DNA of 40,823 bases from CAYQQK01 sp964420065 (lineage in GTDB: Bacteria > Bacillota > Dethiobacteria > DTU022). Both the position numbers and the translations under genes were made by a program. Below, piece after piece: positions 7,642 through 14,843 of this stretch (position 1 is the first letter of the stretch; each line of letters begins with the position of its first letter). The notes under the pieces are model-generated. The model worked only from the letters and a program-made list of their open reading frames with translations. It did no database searches and was not told the DNA's origin. The stretch spans positions 1 to 40,823 of the forward strand of contig CAYQQK010000018.1 of assembly GCA_964420065.1 (NCBI GenBank). The letters are read 5' to 3'.

Positions 7642-9369
7642 TTATTCGATTCCAATATAAAAAGGAAACAACGGCTGTCCTCCGGCATAAAATTCTACTT
7701 CCCGGCCGGGAAACCTTTGTTTTACGGTCAACCGCAAATTTTCTGCCACCGCATCATCAATATCAATACCGTAATAAACGGCGATGACTTCATCTTCAGG
7801 CAACACCATGCGCTTCAGCAAGTTTAAAAAGACAGCATCCCGTGATTTCCCCACAACCTGCAGTTCGTCCCCGACCATCCCCAACCAGTCTCCGGCGGTA
7901 ATAACCCGGCCATTGACGGCAGCATCGCGGACCGCAACCGTAACCAGCCCGCTCCGGACCGCAGCCGCAGCACTTTCAGCCCGCTCTGCCGCACGGTCAA
8001 GGGAACGTTCAAAACAGTTGATCTGGACCAATGCACTCAAGCCTTCGGGAATGGAACGTGTTGGGACAACCCTGATCTCGCGCTCCGGCAAAAGGGTCTC
8101 GGTTTGTCGGGCGGCCAGAATAATGTTTTTATTGTTTGGTAAGATCAGTAATTTTCGTTGCGGCAATTTTTCGATCGCCTGCAGGAAATCATCAGTACTG
8201 GTATTCATCGTCTGTCCACCCGAAACTACCGCTGCGGCACCCATGCTTTTAAAAATACGTTCGAGGCCATCGCCGTTAGAAACAACCAGGACGGCGATCT
8301 CTTTTTCTTCAACCGGGGCTGCAACAGGGAAATGCACCGCCGCAGATTGTTCCATCTCGTTTCGGACCACCAGCAGATCATGATGCTGATCGCTCATGTT
8401 TTCGATTTTGATTTTATGGAGCGACCCAAAGCCGGCACACCGGTTTAGTACTTCGCCCGGTTGCAAGGTATGAACATGGACCTTGATCAGGGCACAATCC
8501 CCTACCACCAGTAAGGAGTCCCCGAGCGGATCCAATATTTGGCGTAACTTATCCGGGGAAAGGTTATCCCCTTCAAGAAGCAGCTCGGTGCAATAACCGA
8601 AAGTAGTTTCCGGTTCAGTGACGTAAGCTGGCGCCGGGATTCCTTTCTGTCTTTGGGCCCCTGAAGCGGTCCCTATTGCAGGGAAAAAAACAGAAAATAT
8701 TTCCGGTTCAATCTGATCCACCATTTCGGTCCCCGCCAATATCCTTTTCAAGCTATGCAGATATCCTTCAAAAATACAGAGCAGCCCCGCACCCCCGGCA
8801 TCAACAACCCCGGCTTCCCGTAACACCGCGAGCATGCCGGGCGTTTTTTCCAGTGCCTTCCGGGCCGCAATGCAAACCGCCTCCATCAAGTCCAGGTAAT
8901 CAACCGGGGAGGAGGTGACACGAAGAGCAGCCTGAGATGCTTCACGGGCCACGGTAAGAATAGTCCCTTCAACAGGACGCATCACGGCACGGTAGGCTGC
9001 GCTCACCCCTCCGGTCAGTCCGGCGGCAAAATGGGCGGGTGTCAGCTCCTGCTTGTCCGTAATTTCCAGGGCAAATCCACGGAAAAGCTGGGAAAGAATT
9101 ACACCGGAATTGCCCCGTGCGCCGCGTAGGGTACAATCGGCCACGGTTTCGGCCACCATCGCGCAAGAAACAGAGCTGTTTTGTGTTTGTTCCAAAAGGG
9201 CTTGTACCGCTGTTTGCAAGGTCAGATGCATATTGGTACCGGTGTCACCGTCGGGCACCGGAAAAACATTCAAACTGTTGATTGCATCTTCATGTTCAAG
9301 AAGAACCTTGGCTCCGGAAATAATGAGACGCCGAAACATGCACCCGTTTAATAAATCCAACCCCGACAC
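7642..9369 (-). CDS. fakA: Fatty acid kinase FakA (DAK2/YloV family)
   Basis: A 575-residue kinase. The N-terminal DhaL-type domain (about 1-200) contains NVFPVPDGDTGTNM, the Asp cluster that binds Mg-ATP, and GARGNSGVILSQ. The middle and C-terminal parts match the FakA/YloV linker and DegV-interacting domains (TEPETTFGYCTELLLEG, and LPNNKNIILAA near 400). It phosphorylates fatty acid held by a DegV/FakB partner, here encoded next door. The start is GTG with AAGGGGGT eight bases upstream. Asp23 ends 12 bp before it, so asp23-fakA-degV look like one operon. Confidence 0.95.
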   Translation of the reverse strand: MSGLDLLNGCMFRRLIISGAKVLLEHEDAINSLNVFPVPDGDTGTNMHLTLQTAVQALLEQTQNSSVSCAMVAETVADCTLRGARGNSGVILSQLFRGFALEITDKQELTPAHFAAGLTGGVSAAYRAVMRPVEGTILTVAREASQAALRVTSSPVDYLDLMEAVCIAARKALEKTPGMLAVLREAGVVDAGGAGLLCIFEGYLHSLKRILAGTEMVDQIEPEIFSVFFPAIGTASGAQRQKGIPAPAYVTEPETTFGYCTELLLEGDNLSPDKLRQILDPLGDSLLVVGDCALIKVHVHTLQPGEVLNRCAGFGSLHKIKIENMSDQHHDLLVVRNEMEQSAAVHFPVAAPVEEKEIAVLVVSNGDGLERIFKSMGAAAVVSGGQTMNTSTDDFLQAIEKLPQRKLLILPNNKNIILAARQTETLLPEREIRVVPTRSIPEGLSALVQINCFERSLDRAAERAESAAAAVRSGLVTVAVRDAAVNGRVITAGDWLGMVGDELQVVGKSRDAVFLNLLKRMVLPEDEVIAVYYGIDIDDAVAENLRLTVKQRFPGREVEFYAGGQPLFPFYIGIE

Positions 9370-9381
9370 GAGTATACCCCC

Positions 9382-9765
9382 TTACATCCTGGCGGTAACC
9401 AGAACACCCTGAACTTTGACATTCACCTTTGCAACGGGGATACCGGTAACCTTTTCCATCGTGTAGCGAACCTTTTCCATCACATTTGACGCCACTTCGG
9501 GAATGCGAGTGCCATAACCAACCATGACAAAAAGATCGATCACCAGTTTGTCATCTTCAAAATAAATTTTAACTCCTCGGGCCAGATTTTCTTTTTTTAG
9601 TAGTTCTGCCAAACCATCCCGCATGTTTAGCGATGCCATTCCAACCAGACCATAACACTCTACGGCGGCCTGCCCCGCCAGGGTTGCCAAGAGTTCTTCA
9701 GTAAGAACGATCTTTCCCAGTTCGGTCTGAATTTCGTTTTTGCAAAAACGAACCGGCATGTTCAT
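9382..9765 (-). CDS. Asp23/Gls24 (YloU) envelope-stress-type protein
   Basis: A 127-residue Asp23-domain protein. The sequence has IVLTEELLATLAGQAAVECYGLVGMAS at the start of the domain and the alternating strands VKIYFEDDKLVIDLFVMVGYGTRIPEV, ending NVKVQGVLV. YloU-type members sit at the membrane or act as a fakA-linked factor. A GAAGGTGGT Shine-Dalgarno precedes the ATG. It is the first gene of the asp23-fakA-degV operon and has its own sigma-A-like promoter. Confidence 0.93.
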   Translation of the reverse strand: MNMPVRFCKNEIQTELGKIVLTEELLATLAGQAAVECYGLVGMASLNMRDGLAELLKKENLARGVKIYFEDDKLVIDLFVMVGYGTRIPEVASNVMEKVRYTMEKVTGIPVAKVNVKVQGVLVTARM

Positions 9766-9818
9766 ACCACCTTCCGCCGGGGAAGCGGCTGCTCCCTCCG
9801 GCTGACATTACAAAAGTC

Positions 9819-9847
9819 ATTGTACAATACCCGGTGAAATCCATCAA
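9819..9847 (-). promoter_or_regulatory. Sigma-A-like promoter of asp23-fakA-degV
   Basis: On the minus strand TTGATG (9842-9847), a 17-bp spacer and TACAAT (9819-9824) make a good housekeeping promoter about 54 bp before the asp23 start. It is divergent from the rpmB promoter. Confidence 0.6.
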
Positions 9848-9911
9848 GGGCACCGGGTTGTTTCAGCGTGAATGGTTTATTGACCTGCTTTGACAGTTCA
9901 TTTTTCGAAAC

Positions 9912-9940
9912 TTGTTGCTTCCGGAAGCTTGTGCTAAAAT
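9912..9940 (+). promoter_or_regulatory. Sigma-A-like promoter of rpmB
   Basis: TTGTTG (9912-9917), a 17-bp spacer and TAAAAT (9935-9940) lie 58 bp before the rpmB start codon, with a clear AAAGGAGGT ribosome site in between. Confidence 0.6.
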
Positions 9941-9997
9941 AGGCTTGTGATACTTGCAACGTTATAAAAACTAGGCGGCTGAAAAAGGAGGTTGACC

Positions 9998-10189
9998 ATG
10001 GCTAAAGTATGCGTCTTGTGTGGGAAAAGTAGAACTACCGGCCACCAGGTAAGCCATTCCAACATTAAAACAAAACGATCCTGGCGGCCCAACGTGCATA
10101 AAATAAAAATACTGTACAAAGGGACACCGGTCCGAAAATATATCTGCACCCGTTGTCTTAAATCGGGGCGGGTCCAAAGGGCCCTTTAG
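9998..10189 (+). CDS. rpmB: 50S ribosomal protein L28
   Basis: A 63-residue L28. MAKVCVLCGKSRTTGHQVSHS and ICTRCLKSGRVQRAL are family blocks; the paired CxxC motifs (CVLC and CTRC) mark the zinc-binding form. A TTG two codons upstream is in frame, but the ATG at 9998 sits seven bases after AAAGGAGGT and gives the standard N-terminus. It is divergent from asp23 and convergent with spoVM, a gene arrangement related to the Bacillus spoVM-rpmB-yloU-yloV cluster. Confidence 0.97.
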   Translation: MAKVCVLCGKSRTTGHQVSHSNIKTKRSWRPNVHKIKILYKGTPVRKYICTRCLKSGRVQRAL

Positions 10190-10202
10190 GCAACACAACA
10201 AA

Positions 10203-10231
10203 AAAGACGACCGGTTTTGGCCGTCTTTTCC
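10203..10231 (+). terminator. rpmB intrinsic terminator
   Basis: AAAAGACG-accggttttggc-CGTCTTTT, with a T-rich tail, starts 14 bp after the rpmB stop codon. The symmetric A/T flanks could let it also end transcripts arriving from spoVM on the other strand. Confidence 0.75.
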
Positions 10232-10288
10232 ATTTTAAAAAATAACCCGGGATTTAACCCAACCCTGGTAGGCTGAAAGCACATTTTT

Positions 10289-10369
10289 TTATGTTTTTCC
10301 GAAAAGACCAAAGAGCCCGCGAACCAACCCTTTTAAGAAACGGGGCACCTTAATCGTGTAGAAGCGCAA
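10289..10369 (-). CDS. spoVM: Stage V sporulation protein M (26 aa)
   Basis: A 26-residue gene. The product begins MRFYTIKVPRF and ends GLFGLFGKT, close along its whole length to Bacillus SpoVM (which starts MKFYTIKLPKF). SpoVM is an amphipathic helix that recognises the convex forespore membrane and anchors the SpoIVA coat scaffold. The start is TTG; a full AGGAGG (complement at 10377-10382) lies seven bases upstream and fixes it. The conserved Pro9 that positions the helix is present. The location beside rpmB is the expected one. Too short to be found by ordinary length cut-offs. Confidence 0.9.
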   Translation of the reverse strand: MRFYTIKVPRFLKGLVRGLFGLFGKT

Positions 10370-10415
10370 TGTGCATCCTCCTTTCGGCACTAGGCTCTAT
10401 CTTTATTCGCGGGGG

Positions 10416-10592
10416 TTACCAGTAACAACGGTCAAATATGTAAAGTTGCCATCCAATCCAGATAAAAATAATCCCAAGGGCAAGAGGCCAGAGATAGAGG
10501 GGCAGTGTTCTTACTACCAAATAAATACCTCCGACCGCCAGCAAGATCCCTCCGCTTTTGCGTAAAAAAAGGTTTAGACGCCGGGCGCCCAT
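10416..10592 (-). CDS. 58-aa two-helix membrane protein upstream of spoVM
   Basis: An open frame of 58 codons from ATG with GGGAGGGGGA as ribosome site. The product has a basic start (MGARRLNLFLRKSGG), a hydrophobic segment (about 15-28), a short RTLPLY turn, and a second hydrophobic segment (about 32-49) ending in aromatic residues (DRCYW). It lies 46 bp upstream of spoVM on the same strand, with a CATATAAT box upstream, so the two are probably co-transcribed. I do not recognise the family. Coding is supported by start, ribosome site and amphipathic layout, not by homology. Confidence 0.6.
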   Translation of the reverse strand: MGARRLNLFLRKSGGILLAVGGIYLVVRTLPLYLWPLALGIIFIWIGWQLYIFDRCYW

Positions 10593-10636
10593 CGCTTTCC
10601 CCCTCCCTTTAAAACCCTACTACCAAACCGCTCTCT

Positions 10637-10644
10637 ATTATATG
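10637..10644 (-). promoter_or_regulatory. CATATAAT -10 element before the 58-aa gene and spoVM
   Basis: CATATAAT on the minus strand, 45 bp before the 58-aa start, matches a sigma-A -10 (TATAAT) and also resembles a mother-cell sigma-E -10 (CATACAAT). No convincing -35 is present at the right distance, so the sigma class is open. Confidence 0.35.
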
Positions 10645-10710
10645 CCCCTGCAAACGGGGCGTTCATGATCTTGTTTCCGGCTCAGTTTTGTGTTACCATG
10701 AGAATGCAAT

Positions 10711-10790
10711 GCTGAAGTAGCAGAATGGGCAGGTCACGACTCAAAACCAAAGGCTGCCGTCGCTCGCAAACTCTGATTTTATGGGGTTCT
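10711..10790 (+). pseudogene. Possible tRNA-Leu 5'-half relic
   Basis: From 10711 the sequence GCTGAAGTAGCAGAATGGGC and the following CGACTCAAAA copy the D-arm and anticodon-side pattern of the intact tRNA-Leu 160 bp downstream (shared CGACTCAAAA and GNAATNGGCAG). No variable arm, T-arm or matching acceptor 3' strand follows. It may be a decayed tRNA or a fragment duplicated during integration. Confidence 0.4.
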
Positions 10791-10871
10791 TGAAAGCTAA
10801 AAATTTGTTTTGGTTTTAATATCCATCCGACTTCCAGGGTGGTTTGTGAAGCAGGAGATTAAAATAAACTG

Positions 10872-10957
10872 GCCAGAGTGTCGGAATTGGCAGACGAGCG
10901 CGACTCAAAATCGTGTGCCCTGAAGGCGTGTGGGTTCGAGTCCCACCTCTGGCACCA
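10872..10957 (+). tRNA. tRNA-Leu (anticodon CAA)
   Basis: A class II tRNA of 86 nt with encoded CCA. The acceptor stem is GCCAGAG paired with CTCTGGC. The anticodon stem CGCGA/TCGTG encloses loop CTCAAAA, giving anticodon CAA (reads UUG). There is a long variable arm (TGCCCTGAAGGCG) and a T-arm with GGTTCGAGTCC. It is followed 10 bp later by a strong terminator. Confidence 0.95.
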
Positions 10958-10967
10958 AACCCATCAA

Positions 10968-11004
10968 GGCTCTGAAGGGAAACCTTCAGAGCCTTTCTTT
11001 TCTT
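10968..11004 (+). terminator. tRNA-Leu intrinsic terminator
   Basis: GGCTCTGAAGG-gaaa-CCTTCAGAGCC, an 11-bp perfect stem with a GNRA-type loop, is followed by TTTCTTTTCTT. It starts 10 bp after the tRNA. Confidence 0.92.
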
Positions 11005-11049
11005 CTACCAAAGTAGATGTCGGTAATGATAAGGGAACACCGCTACCAG

Positions 11050-11140
11050 GGGGCACCGGATTATCACTGGAAATATAATCATCAATGCTTTCTGGAAAAA
11101 AGACAAGCTGATTGCAATCTGCCCCTTTAACGTATAGCAT
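11050..11140 (-). pseudogene. IS1182-type transposase, N-terminal remnant
   Basis: From an ATG at 11140 the frame reads about 29 residues, MLYVKGADCNQ then LVFFPESIDDYISSDNPV, which resembles the start of IS1182-family transposases (usual form: NQ, hydrophobic, P-S-I/L-DDY-I, NPV). Family similarity stops at the NPV codon and the frame runs into unrelated sequence next to the tRNA-Leu terminator. Fewer than 30 of about 450-550 residues remain. It is a dead insertion element. Confidence 0.6.
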
Positions 11141-11178
11141 AACCCCCCACCGCCCGCTAATAGTAGATACCATACTTA

Positions 11179-11826
11179 TCACATTTTACTTGAACCTTTG
11201 AGCCTCTTGACCTGTCCTTCGATATATTCTAGTACAAAGGCGAAGTCTTCCGGCGCGGTGTAAACCTGGTTTTGCGCCAGAACAGAGAAACGCAGCTTAA
11301 TAACATGATTTTTCGGGTCCGCTTTGATTGCGTTCACTGTATTGAATTCTGTGTACATCGATTGATTCGCCGCTGCAAGAAACCCCACACCCATAGCGCT
11401 TGGATTACGCGAAACAATACCTGCAAGTAAAGCAAGTGCACCGATTATTTCCGCCCTTTTGAACTGTTTTGGAACGTGAATATGCCGGATCCCCCTTTTA
11501 TCCATTTCAAACAAAACACAGTATTTACCGCCCATGAGTAATGCGTAAGTGAAATAAGAGAAGGCAATCAGTCCCATTATAAATAGCAGCGTGTAGAACA
11601 GATACGGGGCGATACCGAGAAATGAGTCAAGCGGGTCGCTCCCGGGGACAGAGATTAGTAAAATAAAAATCGCAATAACAAGATAGATGTAGAAAAAAAT
11701 TTTCAGAATGAAAAAAAACAAGTAAGGATTACGGTAAAGGTTGGTTTCGTGCAGCCAACGGTACTTACCGTCTGGGTAATTAAAGACAGTCGTTCTAATG
11801 TTTTCCGGTGGCCCGGCTGTACCCAT
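11179..11826 (-). CDS. Uncharacterised membrane protein with two helices and a C-terminal domain
   Basis: A 215-residue protein. A soluble N-terminal stretch (1-33) has an RTTVFNYPDGKYRWLHETNLYRNP motif. Two long hydrophobic helices follow (about 34-60 and 72-97). A C-terminal soluble domain (about 100-210) reads MDKRGIRHIHVPKQFKRAEI and later NTVNAIKADPKNHVIKLRF, which alternates like the beta-strands of a membrane-associated PH-like domain. I recognise no named family. Its codons are more AT-rich than the ribosomal-cluster genes, and it sits between an IS remnant and a pseudogene, so recent acquisition is plausible. The Shine-Dalgarno is weak. Confidence 0.6.
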   Translation of the reverse strand: MGTAGPPENIRTTVFNYPDGKYRWLHETNLYRNPYLFFFILKIFFYIYLVIAIFILLISVPGSDPLDSFLGIAPYLFYTLLFIMGLIAFSYFTYALLMGGKYCVLFEMDKRGIRHIHVPKQFKRAEIIGALALLAGIVSRNPSAMGVGFLAAANQSMYTEFNTVNAIKADPKNHVIKLRFSVLAQNQVYTAPEDFAFVLEYIEGQVKRLKGSSKM

Positions 11827-12257
11827 CCCATTACCACTACTTTCCTAAATTCCACTTAACTATATGTATGGCACGCTCTAGTGTCAAAGTCAAGCCAAGA
11901 TTTGCACAATTATTGGGGGTGAACCTGGAAATGAAACAAAGTAACCGTCCGGCTGTATGATAATTAATGCTACAAACGGGAAGACCCATGGAGTTGAGTC
12001 GGTAACATAGGAAACCCGCAAACACAAATACAACGGAAAAGCGGAAAATCGTTACTGAAACGGTGGCAACATTTAAACAGTTTCCGTTATGTCTTGCCTA
12101 GGCGATGACGATACATAAATCACAGGGAAAAACTTCCCAGAATTTGGTTGTTGATTTCAGCAGGGGACATTTGCCCATGGACAGGCTTATGTTGCTTTGA
12201 GCAGATACGAATCGCTAAATGGGCTTAACTTTGTGTGGCCCCAACATTCAAATCCCG
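11827..12257. other. Gene-free stretch
   Basis: About 430 bp with no credible gene. The only open frame (11837-12025, minus) has no ribosome site or recognisable motif. The sequence is AT-rich and lies between the membrane-protein gene and the terminator of the methyltransferase pseudogene. I see no RNA structure or repeat here. Confidence 0.5.
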
Positions 12258-12288
12258 CTAAAAAGAAACCCGGCTATTTTGACCGGGC
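12258..12288 (-). terminator. Terminator behind the methyltransferase pseudogene
   Basis: On the minus strand CCCGG-tcaaaatag-CCGGG is followed by TTTCTTTTTAG. It lies about 35 bp past the old stop codon of the methyltransferase frame and is probably its original terminator; it would also catch run-through from the CRISPR array. Confidence 0.6.
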
Positions 12289-12321
12289 GGAGGTTGATTT
12301 GCCTGCTAGTAATATTATGGT

Positions 12322-12755
12322 TCAGTTTCTCACCTTGGCAATCAACTGAACAAATTTAAAATATTTTCCTCTCTCGACCTCCATCATTTTAATGTCCTCC
12401 GCGACGACGGGATGGTAGCCGCCAGCCATTCTTCCCACGCCTGCCCGCAACAGGCCATTTCACGGCTGTCCACCATTTCAATACCATCCGTATCCTTCCA
12501 TAAATCTTTCCACCAGGCAAGCGAGTGCAAGGTTCTTTCCATCTCGCTGTTCCAAAACGGTTGCATTTCTTCGGGGATATTTTTCTCAAATTCATTCTTT
12601 AAGCCGGGAATAGCGACGGCGATAGAGCCGCCTTTTTTTACAAAAGGAATCAGGGAGGGGAGCGCTTCCGACGTCTCACCGAAATAATGGTACGCATCCA
12701 CGGTGAATAACAAATCAAAATATCCGTTTGCAAAAGGCAGCCCTTTGGGCCTTGA
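12322..12755 (-). pseudogene. Class I SAM-dependent methyltransferase, 5'-truncated and frameshifted
   Basis: The frame opens right beside the CRISPR array with KGLPFANGYFDLLFTVDAYHYFGE, the middle of a class I methyltransferase (post-IV motif LPF..xFD). It goes on through VKKGGSIAVAIPG (motif VI region). The SAM-binding N-terminal half (motif I, GxGxG) is missing: an in-frame TGA and the first CRISPR repeat lie immediately upstream. Near 12412-12422 the frame shifts; the second frame continues GYHPVVAEDIKMMEVERGKY and ends KFVQLIAKVRN-stop at 12322, the expected C-terminus. Both lesions make it non-functional. Confidence 0.8.
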
Positions 12756-12760
12756 TCACG

Positions 12761-14798
12761 GGATCACCCCCGCCTGCGCGGGGAGCACTCTGTTAGGAGT
12801 AAATTGACGTATGGTATCATAGGATCATCCCCGCCTGCGCGGGGAGCACAGATCGGAACCTGATAGCCACAGGATCCGGTCCGGATCACCCCCGCCTGCG
12901 CGGGGAGCACTCCAGTGCCGGTAATGCTAAAATGTGCATTAAAGGATCACCCCCGCCTGCGCGGGGAGCACTCGGTTCGAAGTCTAAACGACACAAGAAT
13001 TTCAGGATCACCCCCGCCTGCGCGGGGAGCACCCGTTATCAAGTTGCAACCCCTTCATGCCCTTGGGATCACCCCCGCCTGCGCGGGGAGCACGTGGATC
13101 ATTGTCTGGTGGAACAGGCGATGTTGGGATCACCCCCGCCTGCGCGGGGAGCACGCCAGCCATTGCGGGTAACATATTCCCTAATCAGGATCACCCCCGC
13201 CTGCGCGGGGAGCACGCATTTTAAATTAAGGTGGTATCAATGAGAAAGGGATCACCCCCGCCTGCGCGGGGAGCACTTGACGTCATTGGAAACTATTGTC
13301 CCTTTGATAGGATCACCCCCGCCTGCGCGGGGAGCACAAATGTTTGCGGAACCGCCCATCTGATTATTCAGGATCACCCCCGCCTGCGCGGGGAGCACGC
13401 CCCGTTCGCCGGGTAAGTGATGTTTAAAGTGGGATCACCCCCGCCTGCGCGGGGAGCACTTGCTCTTGGTAGATCGGAAGCCACTGTTGACAGGATCACC
13501 CCCGCCTGCGCGGGGAGCACGTAAATCCAAAACCTTCGATTACCGGGACATTAGGATCACCCCCGCCTGCGCGGGGAGCACTGAACCTGAGGACGATAAA
13601 AACCCTTCACAATCAGGATCACCCCCGCCTGCGCGGGGAGCACTTGCCATTCTTCCCGAAAGCCAGGGTATAAAAAGGATCACCCCCGCCTGCGCGGGGA
13701 GCACAGAAAGATGACAACGGCAAGGTTATCACCGTCGGGATCACCCCCGCCTGCGCGGGGAGCACTTATCCGTGCCGCGGGCGGCGGGAAACTGTTTAGG
13801 ATCACCCCCGCCTGCGCGGGGAGCACATAGCGTTACCGTCGCCTGCCCGCGCCCCTTGGGGATCACCCCCGCCTGCGCGGGGAGCACCTTGACCGCCTGA
13901 CCGAAACCCCACTAGCCTGGGGATCACCCCCGCCTGCGCGGGGAGCACCGATTTAACGGAAACGATAAAAATATACGTAGAGGATCACCCCCGCCTGCGC
14001 GGGGAGCACTTGCGCTGGCGTTGCCCTCGTCCACACGGATCAGGTGCTCCATAGTGAGTTTCAGATCCACTGTGAGATCGGCGTTATCAATCGCTACAGG
14101 ATCACCCCCGCCTGCGCGGGGAGCACATCTGGGTATTGACCGCCTGGTTCGACATGAAGGGATCACCCCCGCCTGCGCGGGGAGCACGGAGCCGAAGCAG
14201 GGGGGCTATCCGCGAATAAGGGATCACCCCCGCCTGCGCGGGGAGCACTCCCTGCATCCGTTTTTATTCCTCCCGCGATCAGGATCACCCCCGCCTGCGC
14301 GGGGAGCACGTCCTCAAGCAACTTGACTTTGGCTCGGATGAAGGATCACCCCCGCCTGCGCGGGGAGCACTCTCCCGCTAAAGGAAGTCATTACGCGGCC
14401 AGGGGATCACCCCCGCCTGCGCGGGGAGCACCCGAGCTAAACCGGGAACTGGACCGCATCCCGGGGATCACCCCCGCCTGCGCGGGGAGCACCGTGAAAG
14501 AAGCCCGTACTTACATCAAAAGGTAGGATCACCCCCGCCTGCGCGGGGAGCACGTATGTTGTGGTCGGGGATTGCTTCTTCCCCTTAGGATCACCCCCGC
14601 CTGCGCGGGGAGCACGGCTCGGCACGAACGGAAGAAGGAAAAGCCTAGGGATCACCCCCGCCTGCGCGGGGAGCACGGCCATCCACCACTTCTTTTGTTT
14701 CCAGAAGGGGGATCACCCCCGCCTGCGCGGGGAGCACCCGCTGGGACACGGCGCGCCGGGTGGGCGAGTAGGATCACCCCCGCCTGCGCGGGGAGCAC
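12761..14798 (-). CRISPR. Type I-E CRISPR array, 33 repeats and 32 spacers
   Basis: Twenty-eight-base repeats, read on the minus strand as GTGCTCCCCGCGCAGG then CGGGGGTGATCC, start at 12761, 12822, 12883 and so on to 14771, with a 61-bp period (62 twice). The palindrome CCCCGC/GCGGGG gives the Cas6e hairpin. All repeats appear identical except the second from the low-coordinate end (12822), which has A in place of one G in the minus reading. One interval, 13982 to 14099, is 117 bp and holds an 89-nt spacer. The crRNA direction is minus, the same as the cas genes, so the newest spacers should be at the high-coordinate end beside cas2. Confidence 0.98.
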
Positions 14799-14843
14799 CC
14801 CTTCGTAAGTTCTTATCCCACACCGTTTTTAAAAAACAGGAAA
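14799..14843 (-). promoter_or_regulatory. CRISPR leader (short)
   Basis: Only 45 bp separate the stop codon of the cas2-exonuclease gene from the first leader-side repeat. The stretch is AT-rich, with the run TTTTTTAAAAAC on the minus strand. The leader, and any separate array promoter, must therefore lie in this gap and in the 3' end of the fusion gene, or the array is transcribed from the cas operon. Confidence 0.6.

Noticed and set aside
10371..10565. Plus-strand open frame of 64 codons
   Set aside because: It is antisense to spoVM and the 58-aa membrane gene, has no ribosome site and no recognisable motif.
10878..11078. Plus-strand open frame beginning inside tRNA-Leu
   Set aside because: It is the accidental translation of the tRNA and its terminator.
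11837..12025. Minus-strand 62-codon frame
   Set aside because: No ribosome site, no motif, and position in AT-rich gene-free sequence.
14037..14070. Possible degenerate repeat inside the long spacer (GGATCA followed by GGTGCTCC)
   Set aside because: Only six bases match the repeat start and the GTGCTCC piece is in the opposite orientation; the stretch is continuous protein-like coding sequence.
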